DNA of 62,301 nucleotides. Origin: Vicinamibacteria bacterium. GTDB lineage: Bacteria > Acidobacteriota > Vicinamibacteria > Fen-336 > JAGNNV01. The stretch is from contig JAIBCN010000041.1 in the NCBI GenBank assembly GCA_019694155.1, positions 1-62,301 of the forward strand, read 5' to 3'. The notes under the pieces were generated by a model. That model was not told the origin of the DNA. It made no database searches and was given only the letters and a program-made list of their open reading frames with translations. The translations under genes and the position numbers were made by a program. Shown here one piece after another: positions 8,615-16,802 of the stretch. Every line of letters begins with the position of its first letter. Positions within the stretch are counted from its first letter, which is position 1.

Positions 8615-10851
8615 TGCCCCTGGCCCGCGCCGCGGGGAGGGAGCCCCAACCCTGGGTCGAGGCGCTCCTTTACTCGGCGCTCTCCATCGTGTTTCTCGCG
8701 CCGCAGAGCCTCGCTCCCGCATCACGCATCGCCTACGTGGGCGACTCCCTCGAAAGCGTCGCGATCGTCGGCTTCCTGGGCCGGCAGATCCTTTCGAATC
8801 CCACCCATCTGTTCGACGCGGGCTTTCTACACCCGCAGCGCGACGCCCTCACCCTGACCGACCATCGGCTCCTGCCTTCCCTGCTCGTGGCTCCCGCGCT
8901 CCGGCTCTCGGGCAATCCCGTCCTCGCCTACAACCTGGCTCTTCTGGTCGCGTTCGTGGCGGCGGCTTTCGGCGGGCGCTCCCTGGCCAGGGCGCTGGGC
9001 CTCGGCCGGCTGCCCGCGGGCTACGCGGGCGCGCTCTTCGCGTTCCACACGTACGCGATCAACGAGGCGCCGAGGCTCAATATCGTGAGTCACGCCTTCG
9101 TGGCTTTCGCCCTCGGATCGCTCGTCGAGTGGCTTCGAACCGGAGCGAACGGCTCACGCTGGCGCTTCGCCCTCTTCCTGCTCCTGCAGGGTTACTGCGC
9201 CAACTACCACCTGCTCTACGGTGTTCTGCTTTCATCCCTGACCATCCTGATCTGGAGCGCGGCCAACAGGCACCTCGCCCGATCTCGCATCTCCGGACTC
9301 GTCGTGCCCGGCGCGGTCGCGGTGCTGCTCTTCACGCCGATCCTGGTTCCCTATCTGCGGACGATGACCAGCCTCGAGCTGGCACGCTCAAGGCCGAGGG
9401 GCATCGATCTCCTCCACTACCTGTCGACTTCGCCGTCGAACTGGGTGTGGGGAGCGATCGGCCCGCCGGCGCGCCTGCAGCAGCAAGGACCGCACTTCGT
9501 CGGCTTCGCGGCCGTGATCCTCGGCATCGCCGGCCTGTTCCTTGCGCTGCGCCTGGCCGGACCCGCGTCGAAACATCGCGCATGGGCGGTGGGCGCTACG
9601 GTTCTGACCCTGACCCTCGTGCTTCTCTCGCTGGGAGACCGGCTCACCATCGCGGGAGCGGATCTTGGCCCCGGGCCCTACGGGTTCCTCTATGACTACG
9701 TCCCCGGTTTCAGACTGGTGAGGATTCCCGAGCGTCTGGCCCTGTTCGTGATGCTCGGTGTCGGTCTGCTCGGAGCCGTCGGCCTCGAGAGGCTTGTCGA
9801 AGAAGGGCGAAGAACAACCGCCCTCTTCGTTGCCGCCGCCGCCGTTTTCGAGCACCTCTCGCCCCTGGCGATCACCACCGAGATTCCCAGGCCCGGCGAA
9901 CTGCCCGCGGTCTACAAGTGGCTTTCGGCGCAGCCTTCCGAACCGGTCGCCGAGATCCCGATCCGGGGCGAGGCGCTGATCCGGCAGGAAACCATCGAGA
10001 TGTTCTTCGCCACGTTTCACGGACAGCGGGAGCCGCTCGGGTACACCGCCTATCCCACATTGCTCTCGAAGGTGGTTCGTCGCGCTTTGCTGGAATTCCC
10101 GTCCGAGGCCTGCCTGACCGTGCTCGACCGGATCGGAGTGCACCGCGTCATCGTGCATGAAGGGCGCGAGGTGGCTCCCGACCTTCGCAACCAGATCTTC
10201 AACTTCGGTCCGCAGGATCGTGAGCGGCGCTTCGCCGAGGCGGTCGCCGACGCGGGGCTCGACGTGGAGAGAAACGCCGCGAGTGCCGCGCGAACGGGGC
10301 GGCTGCTGCGAGAGGCGCGCTTCGCGCCATGGGCCGCGGGCTCGTTCTCGGAGGGAGGAGAAAGCGTCTACCGGTTCGCTTCGGGAGGCGCGGTTGAAGC
10401 CGCGCCCCTCCCCCGCGGAACTCGCGTGGCGGCGGCACGCCTGCGCCTGCGCACCAAGGAAGGCGACGCAACCGCGGCCTTCGACGGCAGGATGGACACG
10501 AGCTACGTGCTGACGCGGCCCCTCAGAGGCGATGAGTTCATCGAGACGCGGTTCGCCGAACCGATCGCGGTGTCCGGCGTCGAGCTGGTGCTTCGCCACG
10601 AGAGTGCGTGGCCCACCCGGTTTCGGATCGCGGTCTTGCGCGAGGACGGTCAGTGGATCGAGGCCGCGCGCTGGGACGGGGCGCATCTCGTTCAGTTGGT
10701 CGAGGGGCTGCTCCAGGAACCGCGCAGGGGGACGATCGGTTTCTCTCTGAACGGCGAGCGCGTTCTCGGAGTCAGCCTGCTGCCGCAGACCGGTGGAACG
10801 AGCGCCTCCGGTTGGAGCCTGCCCGAGTTTCGGATCCTCGAAAAACCGTAG
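8614..10851 (+). CDS. Membrane protein with C-terminal beta-sandwich domain, GT-C/YfhO-like
   Basis: A 745-residue membrane protein. About ten to twelve hydrophobic helices occupy residues 15-430, then a long soluble region that would be extracytoplasmic. The last ~150 residues contain a stretch resembling a discoidin (F5/8 type C) sandwich: FDGRMDTSY, then FIETRF, then VELVLRHES, all typical positions of that fold. This layout resembles YfhO-type or GT-C glycosyltransferases. The ATG at 8614 overlaps the previous stop; the frame is open further upstream to 7969 but that part is antisense-like noise. It forms the end of the epimerase-GT2-membrane protein operon. Confidence 0.7.
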   Translation: MPLARAAGREPQPWVEALLYSALSIVFLAPQSLAPASRIAYVGDSLESVAIVGFLGRQILSNPTHLFDAGFLHPQRDALTLTDHRLLPSLLVAPALRLSGNPVLAYNLALLVAFVAAAFGGRSLARALGLGRLPAGYAGALFAFHTYAINEAPRLNIVSHAFVAFALGSLVEWLRTGANGSRWRFALFLLLQGYCANYHLLYGVLLSSLTILIWSAANRHLARSRISGLVVPGAVAVLLFTPILVPYLRTMTSLELARSRPRGIDLLHYLSTSPSNWVWGAIGPPARLQQQGPHFVGFAAVILGIAGLFLALRLAGPASKHRAWAVGATVLTLTLVLLSLGDRLTIAGADLGPGPYGFLYDYVPGFRLVRIPERLALFVMLGVGLLGAVGLERLVEEGRRTTALFVAAAAVFEHLSPLAITTEIPRPGELPAVYKWLSAQPSEPVAEIPIRGEALIRQETIEMFFATFHGQREPLGYTAYPTLLSKVVRRALLEFPSEACLTVLDRIGVHRVIVHEGREVAPDLRNQIFNFGPQDRERRFAEAVADAGLDVERNAASAARTGRLLREARFAPWAAGSFSEGGESVYRFASGGAVEAAPLPRGTRVAAARLRLRTKEGDATAAFDGRMDTSYVLTRPLRGDEFIETRFAEPIAVSGVELVLRHESAWPTRFRIAVLREDGQWIEAARWDGAHLVQLVEGLLQEPRRGTIGFSLNGERVLGVSLLPQTGGTSASGWSLPEFRILEKP

Positions 10852-10858
10852 TGGCGGA

Positions 10859-11746
10859 CTAGCGTCTCGAGGCGCCCGCACGCAGGCGCCTGAGCGCGTC
10901 GGCGAAGTCTCCGGGCGGCTCGCTCTCGCAATCGATGGGCTGTCCGGTGAGCGGGTGGGGAAAAGCCAGCTTGCAGGCGTGCAGAAGAGGGCGGCTTCCG
11001 GAGGGCCGCTCCTTGCTGCCGTAGACGCCGTCGCCGGCGATGGGGTGCCCGATCGCCCGAAGATGGAGCCGGATCTGGTGCTGACGGCCCGTGTCCAGTT
11101 CCACCTCGAGAAGCGCCGCCTTGCCGAACTGCTCTTTCACCCGGTAATGGGTGACGGCGCGGCGCGAGGGCTCGTCATCGTCTCTCGCGATGTGACGCCG
11201 GCCGGATTCGTAGTCGTCCGCGATGGGAAGGTCGATGGTTCCCGAGGCCTCCCTGGGCACGCCCTCCACGAGAGCGAGGTACCGGCGGACAAACGCGTGG
11301 TCGCGGAAGGCGGCGCGTCCGGCGGCGTGACATTCCCGGGAGAGGGCGATGGCGACGAGGCCGGAGGTGCCGCGGTCCAGGCGGTGCAGGGCGCCCGCGT
11401 AGGCGCGGGGCCCGCGAACCCGGACGAGGTCGTCTCGGATGCGGTTCAGGACGCAGTCATCGTTCGCTCCACCGTCCGTGGGCACGGTCAGAAGCCCGGG
11501 CGGCTTGTCCACGACCACGAGGTGCTCATCCTGGTACGCGGCCTCGAGGCTGAGGCGAATCCGGACTTCGCGCCTGCGGTTGGGGTGATACGTGACGAGG
11601 TCGGATGGCCACACCCGGCGCCCCGCGTCCTGAACCTTCAGGGCGCCGATGTCCACCTGCCCCGCGCCAATGGCGTCCTGGGCTTTCCGGCGCGACAGAC
11701 CGAACTCGCGGGCCACCCGCACGTCGAGTCGCTCGTCGGCTGCCAT
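10859..11746 (-). CDS. RluA/RluD-family pseudouridine synthase
   Basis: Pseudouridine synthase of 295 residues that isomerises uridines in 23S rRNA or tRNA. An S4-like RNA-binding region occupies about residues 5-60, followed by the catalytic domain. The family signature HRLDRGTSGL is at 121-130 with catalytic Asp124, and VVDKPPGLL at 78-86 is also typical. It is convergent with the membrane-protein gene ending at 10851 (7 bp gap) and lies downstream of the secreted-protein gene and its terminator. Which uridine it modifies (RluA, C or D specificity) is not clear from sequence. Confidence 0.92.
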   Translation of the reverse strand: MAADERLDVRVAREFGLSRRKAQDAIGAGQVDIGALKVQDAGRRVWPSDLVTYHPNRRREVRIRLSLEAAYQDEHLVVVDKPPGLLTVPTDGGANDDCVLNRIRDDLVRVRGPRAYAGALHRLDRGTSGLVAIALSRECHAAGRAAFRDHAFVRRYLALVEGVPREASGTIDLPIADDYESGRRHIARDDDEPSRRAVTHYRVKEQFGKAALLEVELDTGRQHQIRLHLRAIGHPIAGDGVYGSKERPSGSRPLLHACKLAFPHPLTGQPIDCESEPPGDFADALRRLRAGASRR

Positions 11747-11790
11747 CAGGGAGCGAAGGATAGCGGGTGCGGACGGGGACGGCGGGCCAG

Positions 11791-11824
11791 AAACACGAAG
11801 GCCCCGCCTTTTCGGGCGGGGCCT
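11791..11824 (-). terminator. Rho-independent terminator after the secreted-protein gene
   Basis: A perfect 10-bp inverted repeat (11799-11808 with 11815-11824, six-base loop) is followed on the minus strand by a T-rich stretch (TTCGTGTTTCT). It sits 24 bp beyond the stop of the minus-strand gene ending at 11848 and before the pseudouridine synthase start at 11746. Confidence 0.8.
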
Positions 11825-11847
11825 CCCTGCCTCTTGGAGGAGATGGT

Positions 11848-12882
11848 TCAGTGGATCTCGACTTCGGCCTTCCGGGCGTGAGCGGCCATCGCGGACTTCT
11901 TGAGGGACTCGATCAGCTCGTGAGTGATCGTGGCCTTGACGTGGACCTTTTCGTCCTCGGTGGCGACGGAGATCGAGTCGGCGATCTGGGCGAGTTCCGC
12001 GCGCTGGCCGGACTGCAGCGAGAGCATGGCGGAGAAACCGCGGAGGACGTCGGCGATCTTGGTCGCGGACTTGGCGTCGGCGGCTTGCGCGGTCGCGGTC
12101 ATGCCGACCTCGGGATCGAGATGACCGTACGCCACCACCTGCTTGACCGCGGGGAGATTCCCGGCCGGACCGCCCACTTCGGACGTGACGCGGGAGAGAA
12201 CCGAGGGGCCCCCGACCGCCCAGAACGTCGAGCCGGGCTCGATGCTCTCGAGCTGGGCGACGAGCGCCTGGCTGTCACGGATGCCGTGGCCGGTGGAACG
12301 ATTAGCGAGGAAGGTCTCGACCGAGGCCGCGTCGCCCGCAACCAGGATGCCCGCATCGAGCAGCGCCACCGCGCCGTTCGACTTGCCACTGGCCTCACGG
12401 TAGATGGTGACGCCGTCGCGGCGCTCCTTCTGGGCCTTGCCCGCTTCGGGCAGTGAGGACTCGAGACGCGCCGCGTCGAAGCGGCCGGTCACGAAGATCA
12501 GGGCGTTCTCCGGACCGTGGTGCCGCGGCCCCGTGGCCTTGGGCTCGCTCGCGGCCGCGGCCGCGGCGGCGCGGATGGCGATCACGACGGAGTCGATGTC
12601 ACGCTCGGGATTGAGGCCGGTCTTGCGTTCGATCTCGGCCAGGGCATCGACGCGCCCCGGTTCACCCTCGCCTCCGAACTTCGCATAGAACTGCGAACCC
12701 GTGAGGGCCTTCACGTCGAAGCCCATGACCACGGAGCTGTCGGCGGGAAGCGCCAGGGCCTCGGGCGGAACGGGGCCGACGGCCGCTCGGGCGGTTCCGG
12801 TGAGACGGGTGGAGAAGGCGAGACCGACGCCCAGAACGGAGATGGCGGCGGCGGTGAGGATGAGTCGGCGAGATCGGTTCAT
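11848..12882 (-). CDS. Secreted hypothetical protein, DUF3352-like layout
   Basis: Protein of 344 residues with an N-terminal signal peptide (positive MNRSRR then a hydrophobic stretch to about residue 33, ARA cleavage region). The mature part alternates strands and helices with repeated themes such as ADSSVVMGFDVKAL and FVTGRFDAARLE, the sort of pattern seen in DUF3352-like secreted proteins of unknown function. A purine-rich ribosome site (AAGGGAG) precedes the ATG. It has its own terminator and lies 72 bp downstream of the ABC exporter operon, from which it may or may not be co-transcribed. Function unknown. Confidence 0.75.
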   Translation of the reverse strand: MNRSRRLILTAAAISVLGVGLAFSTRLTGTARAAVGPVPPEALALPADSSVVMGFDVKALTGSQFYAKFGGEGEPGRVDALAEIERKTGLNPERDIDSVVIAIRAAAAAAASEPKATGPRHHGPENALIFVTGRFDAARLESSLPEAGKAQKERRDGVTIYREASGKSNGAVALLDAGILVAGDAASVETFLANRSTGHGIRDSQALVAQLESIEPGSTFWAVGGPSVLSRVTSEVGGPAGNLPAVKQVVAYGHLDPEVGMTATAQAADAKSATKIADVLRGFSAMLSLQSGQRAELAQIADSISVATEDEKVHVKATITHELIESLKKSAMAAHARKAEVEIH

Positions 12883-12918
12883 GACTGGTGAACTCCCTTG
12901 ATGAAGGCTTTTTACTCT

Positions 12919-12953
12919 GGCACGGGCGGCTTGGAGGGACCTATTCCCGTGCC
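12919..12953. repeat. 8-bp inverted repeat after ABC exporter operon
   Basis: GGCACGGG (12919-12926) pairs with CCCGTGCC (12946-12953) around a 19-base loop, directly after the last permease stop. No T-tract follows on the minus strand, so a terminator role is uncertain. Confidence 0.4.
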
Positions 12954-12954
12954 C

Positions 12955-13764
12955 TCACGAGGAGATAACGTACTCCCGTCTCGAAAAGATCCATATGGCC
13001 AGAGCCAGCGAGACAACTCCCACGATTCCAAGGACTAGGACCGACTCCCCGACAGGGAAGAACTTGGAGAAAAGCTCGGCGAGACCTTCCTCCGAGGGGC
13101 GGTGCCGGATGAGGGAGCGCGCGTAGGCGGTAAGCGTGTAGTTGGGAGCATCGCCCGGGAAATTGGCGACGAAACCCTCCCAGACGAAGAGGAAGAGAAG
13201 CCCGGGGATGAGCGGGCGCTTGAGGCTCACGCCCAGCAGGGCGAAGACCCCTCCGTACGTGAAGAGGGTAAGAGCACAGGCGCCGAGGTCCTGGACCAGG
13301 TCCGTGGCTCCGAAGCCGGTCCCTTGCGGCGTCCCCACGCACAACACCAGATAGGTCAGCACCACACAGGGCACGGTGAGGGTAAGCACGGTGACGAGGT
13401 AGGCCATGAACTCCCCGAGGAAGATCGACAGCCTCGAGATCGGCCGGGTGAGGAAATAGGTGAGTGTCTTGGAGTCGACCGCATCCGAGATGAGGGCCGA
13501 TCCAAAGAGCAGGGCCACAAGGGGCAGCAGGTTGCGAATGAAGAAGAGGGCGACCACGATGCCGTCGAGCTCGAAGCCGGTCAGGGGGAGGTCTTTGGGC
13601 GGGTAGATCCGGAGGAGCACGCCGAAGAACACGGGGAGCGCGAGCAGCGCGAAGACCCAGAAGCTGCGCGGCCGCGGCAGCATCCGCTCAATGGAGATGA
13701 AGAACACGTCCTTCGCGGCGGGCCACAAGGGGCGGACGGGAAGCGCCTGGTCTGCGGTCGTCAC
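12955..13764 (-). CDS. ABC-2 type exporter permease (second pair)
   Basis: Inner-membrane subunit of 269 residues with about six hydrophobic helices, organised like ABC-2/NosY-type permeases: a cytosolic N-terminus, a first helix (FWVFALLALPVFFGVLL), and a helix pair around ALISDAVDSKTLTYFLTRP, a motif shared by this permease class. The GTG at 13764 overlaps the stop of the ATPase gene (GTGA), so the pair is translationally coupled; the open frame continues upstream to 13833 but inside the ATPase gene. Works with the ATPase at 13761-14681. Substrate unknown. Confidence 0.85.
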   Translation of the reverse strand: MTTADQALPVRPLWPAAKDVFFISIERMLPRPRSFWVFALLALPVFFGVLLRIYPPKDLPLTGFELDGIVVALFFIRNLLPLVALLFGSALISDAVDSKTLTYFLTRPISRLSIFLGEFMAYLVTVLTLTVPCVVLTYLVLCVGTPQGTGFGATDLVQDLGACALTLFTYGGVFALLGVSLKRPLIPGLLFLFVWEGFVANFPGDAPNYTLTAYARSLIRHRPSEEGLAELFSKFFPVGESVLVLGIVGVVSLALAIWIFSRREYVISS

Positions 13765-14681
13765 TTGCTCACCAGATAGGAAAAGACGGATTCGAGGTTC
13801 TCGTCGGTCACCCACATCTCCTCGACTCCGCACGCGGCCGAAAGTTCCTGGACCTTCGAGAAGAAGGCATCCGGCTTTCTGATTTCGGCGAGGAGATGGC
13901 CGGTCGCGTCTTCCAGGTTCAGAGAGACGAGGTCAGGAAGGGAGACGAGTTCGCGGGCCAGTCCACGGGTATCCGCGGCCTTGATTCGAACCGACCGCGG
14001 ATGACGATCGAGGAGATCACGGATCTCCCCGAGATCGCCCTCGGCAAGGACGCGGCCGTTGTGAATGAGCAGGACCCGGCGTGTCACCTGCTCCAGTTCG
14101 TGGAGGATGTGGGTGGAGACGAGCACGGTGCGACCATCGTCGCCGAGCCGTTTCATGAGGTCGGAGATCCGCTTCCGATTCTGCGGATCCATGCCCGTGA
14201 GGGGCTCGTCGAGGAAGAGCACCTCGGGGCGGTGCGCGAGCGATTGCGCGAGTTTGATCCGCTGCCGCATCCCTTTGCTGTAGCCGCCCACCTTGCGGTG
14301 CATCGCGTCCTTGAGATCGACCGTCTCGATGGCCTCGGTCGCGAGTTTCCGCGCCTGAACCTCGTCGAAGCCGTTCAGGGAGAGCAGGGCGCTCACGAAC
14401 TGGAGGCCGGTGAAATCCTCGAAGAGAGCATCGGTGTCGGAGCAAAGGCCCACGGAGTGAAAAACGTCGGGCGACCCGAAGGCGGGCCGGCCCAGAAGCT
14501 CGACCGTGCCCTGGCTGGGGCGAAGCTGCCCGCTCGCGAGTTTCAGCAGGGAGCTCTTGCCCGCCCCGTTCGGGCCGAGAAGGCCGTAGACGCCGGGACC
14601 CAGTTCGAAGCTCACGTCGTTGAGCGCCATCACCGGCCCATACCAGCGGGAGGCCTTCTTGAAGACGACCCGCGCCGTCAC
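13761..14681 (-). CDS. ABC-2 type exporter ATP-binding protein (second pair)
   Basis: Nucleotide-binding subunit, 306 residues. Walker A GPNGAGKSS is at 36-44, the signature YSKGMRQ at 134-140, and Walker B VLFLDEP at 154-160. A ~80-residue C-terminal extension after the H-loop is usual for DrrA/CcmA-like exporters. The GTG start at 14681 overlaps the upstream permease stop (GTGA). The signature has Lys-Gly in place of the classical Ser-Gly-Gly, as is common in this subfamily. Energises the adjacent permease. Confidence 0.93.
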   Translation of the reverse strand: MTARVVFKKASRWYGPVMALNDVSFELGPGVYGLLGPNGAGKSSLLKLASGQLRPSQGTVELLGRPAFGSPDVFHSVGLCSDTDALFEDFTGLQFVSALLSLNGFDEVQARKLATEAIETVDLKDAMHRKVGGYSKGMRQRIKLAQSLAHRPEVLFLDEPLTGMDPQNRKRISDLMKRLGDDGRTVLVSTHILHELEQVTRRVLLIHNGRVLAEGDLGEIRDLLDRHPRSVRIKAADTRGLARELVSLPDLVSLNLEDATGHLLAEIRKPDAFFSKVQELSAACGVEEMWVTDENLESVFSYLVSK

Positions 14682-15538
14682 TTGACGACCTCCACCGCGC
14701 GCACCCGCGTCTTCAGGACGTAAAAGCACCCGAGGGCGAGCAGAACCAGAACCAGCAGGGCCCATTCGGCGGGAAGGGCCGCGGTCATGCGCGTGGGCTT
14801 CACCTGGAAGATCCACTCCCCCACGCGGCGCATGCAGGCCTGGATCGAAGCGAGGCCGGCGTAAGGGCTCCGGGTAGCCTGCCAGGCGATCCCCTGCGCC
14901 ACCGTGGTCCCCACGAAGACGAAGAAGAAGCCGAGCCCCGCGAAGCGGGGGTTGCGGGCGAGCGCCGACATGACGAGCACGAGCCCGATGGTGGGCAGGA
15001 TCATGACCAGGGAGAAGCCGATGATCTTGGGTAGGAGGAGGAGGTGCGCGGCGTCCCCGAGCACGTCGGGGGCCAGGGAGCGCGCCCCCAGGAAGAGCAC
15101 GACGCCGGGGATGAGCGTCACCATGGAGAGTGACGCGAAGAGGATCGAGAACTTGCCCAGGATGTAGTCGACCAGGGTGAGCGGTCTCGACAGATAGAGG
15201 AGAAGACCTCCGGTCCGCATGTCGTTCGCGATGAGACCGGCCCCGGCATAGGCCGACATGAGAAGCATCCATGGGAGCTGCATGGCCATGAAGTCGAAGA
15301 AGAGCTTGTCGTCCACGGGAACCACGCGGCGCGCCTCCGGGAACCGGGTGGTGAAATAGACCTGCACCAGGCGGCCGAAGACCGGGAGCCACCCGATCGC
15401 GATAAGGCCCAGGAAGGCGCGGAAGCCGACCAGAGCCTTGAGGCCTTCCCGCGCGATGGGGATCCACCTCTGCGCCCGCAGTGGTATCGACGCGTCGAGG
15501 CGCCGATAGTGCTGCTCGTAGATCTGACTGGAGCTCAT
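14678..15538 (-). CDS. ABC-2 type exporter permease (first pair)
   Basis: Membrane subunit of 286 residues with about six helices. It shares with the second permease the arrangement of a leading helix (FLGLIAIGWLPVF), a long loop, then GLIANDMRTGGLLLYLSRP, the same R/T-x-x-L-x-Y-L-x-R-P pattern, suggesting an ancient duplication. The ATG at 15538 overlaps the stop of the first ATPase (ATGA). It most likely partners the ATPase at 15535-16455; the four genes could also form one heteromeric exporter. Confidence 0.85.
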   Translation of the reverse strand: MSSSQIYEQHYRRLDASIPLRAQRWIPIAREGLKALVGFRAFLGLIAIGWLPVFGRLVQVYFTTRFPEARRVVPVDDKLFFDFMAMQLPWMLLMSAYAGAGLIANDMRTGGLLLYLSRPLTLVDYILGKFSILFASLSMVTLIPGVVLFLGARSLAPDVLGDAAHLLLLPKIIGFSLVMILPTIGLVLVMSALARNPRFAGLGFFFVFVGTTVAQGIAWQATRSPYAGLASIQACMRRVGEWIFQVKPTRMTAALPAEWALLVLVLLALGCFYVLKTRVRAVEVVK

Positions 15539-16455
15539 GCGGCGTGGGACGTGGCCCGAAGGAAGATGTCCTCGAGCGTGTCCTCGGCCTTTCTGAGGTG
15601 CCGAATCTGGGTTCCGCTCGCCGTCGCGGCATCGAAGATCCAGGAAACGGTGGCGCCCTGGGGCAGGGCCACGCGCCAGGCGTCCGGCCCGGTCTGCGCC
15701 TCGCCGCCCCGCCGGCGCACTTCGGCGATGAAGTTGTCGGTGTCGGCTTTCACCCGGACCACGTACCAGTCGCGGTCGAGTTTCTTCAGCTCTTCGACGC
15801 GTCCCTGGGTGCGGATGGCGCCGCCCGAGATCACGAGGATGTTCTCGCAGACCTTTTCGACATCGCGGAGCAGGTGGGAGCAAAGCACGACGGAGAGGCC
15901 GCGGAGAGTCACGATGTCCCCGATCAGGTGGAGCATTTCTTCTCGCCCCGCCGGATCGAGACCGTTGGTCGGCTCATCGAGCAACACGATCTCCGGATCG
16001 TGCACGAGGGCGGTCGCGAGCTTCGCCTTCTGCTTCATCCCCGTGGAGTACGTCTCGACCTTCCGGTATCGCTCTTCGCCCAGACCTACGAACTGAAGGA
16101 CCTCATGGGCCCGCCGCATGGATTCGCTCTGGGGGAGGCCAGACAACTCCCCGGCGAAGGCCACGGTCTGAACCGCGGTGAGGTCGGGAAGATGGGCATC
16201 GACCTCGGGCATGTACCCGATGCGCCGACGAACCTCGAGGGGTGAGACGGAGGGGGAAAGCCCAAAGGCCTCGATTCGTCCCCCGGATGGCGCGAGGAAC
16301 CCCAGCAGGGCCTTGAGCAGGGTGGTCTTCCCCGCTCCGTTTGGACCGAGAAGGCCGGTGGCCCCACGCGCGAAGCGCCCCGAGGCCGCGTCGAGGGCCA
16401 CCCGGGAGCCGTAACGGACGGTCAGGGCTTCGAATTGGACGAGGGTCTCGGTCAT
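15535..16455 (-). CDS. ABC-2 type exporter ATP-binding protein (first pair)
   Basis: Nucleotide-binding subunit, 306 residues. Walker A GPNGAGKTT is at 37-45, the signature YSTGMKQ at 136-142 and Walker B EIVLLDEP at 155-162. I start at MTETLVQF (16455) rather than the in-frame ATG seven codons upstream. First gene of the four-gene exporter operon. Downstream overlap with its permease is ATGA. The role could be drug, lipid or polysaccharide export, or multi-protein secretion; nothing in the window decides this. Confidence 0.93.
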   Translation of the reverse strand: MTETLVQFEALTVRYGSRVALDAASGRFARGATGLLGPNGAGKTTLLKALLGFLAPSGGRIEAFGLSPSVSPLEVRRRIGYMPEVDAHLPDLTAVQTVAFAGELSGLPQSESMRRAHEVLQFVGLGEERYRKVETYSTGMKQKAKLATALVHDPEIVLLDEPTNGLDPAGREEMLHLIGDIVTLRGLSVVLCSHLLRDVEKVCENILVISGGAIRTQGRVEELKKLDRDWYVVRVKADTDNFIAEVRRRGGEAQTGPDAWRVALPQGATVSWIFDAATASGTQIRHLRKAEDTLEDIFLRATSHAA

Positions 16456-16523
16456 GGGAAGAGGCGATCTAATCACGTTTCGGGGCGAAAGCCGCGGGGG
16501 CCGTCCAGAAGCCCTAACGAGAA

Positions 16524-16549
16524 AGCCCCAAGGGTTGTTCCTTGGGGCT
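16524..16549 (-). terminator. Rho-independent terminator after nrdJ and the 53-residue gene
   Basis: A perfect 10-bp stem (16524-16533 with 16540-16549, six-base loop) followed on the minus strand by TTTCTCGTT. It ends the nrdJ transcript 27 bp past the small gene. Confidence 0.85.
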
Positions 16550-16575
16550 CTTGCGTCGCGACTTGGGAAGAGGGG

Positions 16576-16737
16576 TCAGGCGGCCGAGATCTCGTCCTCT
16601 AGCAGCACCACGAGTTCGTTGTCGAAGGCCGAACCGGCGTTGCGGTTCAGACTCTCCGCGTACTTGATCACCATCTCGAGTTGCTCGAAGGTGAGCGTCT
16701 CGAGCATCCGCGTCACGCGTTCTTGAAGTTCTTCCAT
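16576..16737 (-). CDS. 53-residue helical protein downstream of nrdJ
   Basis: Small acidic protein of 53 residues beginning MEELQERVTRMLETL. It is predicted to be two helices, rich in Glu and Leu, with a glycine-asparagine turn near residue 35 and a short acidic tail. A clear ribosome site (GGAGGA) lies about 12 bases before the ATG, and a strong terminator follows, so it is very likely a real gene rather than a shadow. The frame is open to 16878 but that part overlaps the nrdJ 3' end. It is co-transcribed with nrdJ (65 bp gap). I do not recognise the family; a role linked to the reductase is a guess from position. Confidence 0.7.
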   Translation of the reverse strand: MEELQERVTRMLETLTFEQLEMVIKYAESLNRNAGSAFDNELVVLLEDEISAA

Positions 16738-16802
16738 TGTCTGACGTGTCCTCCGTTTCGTTCCGTCCGCCCTCGTACTCGCGTTTCCTGGAGAGCCGAC
16801 CC

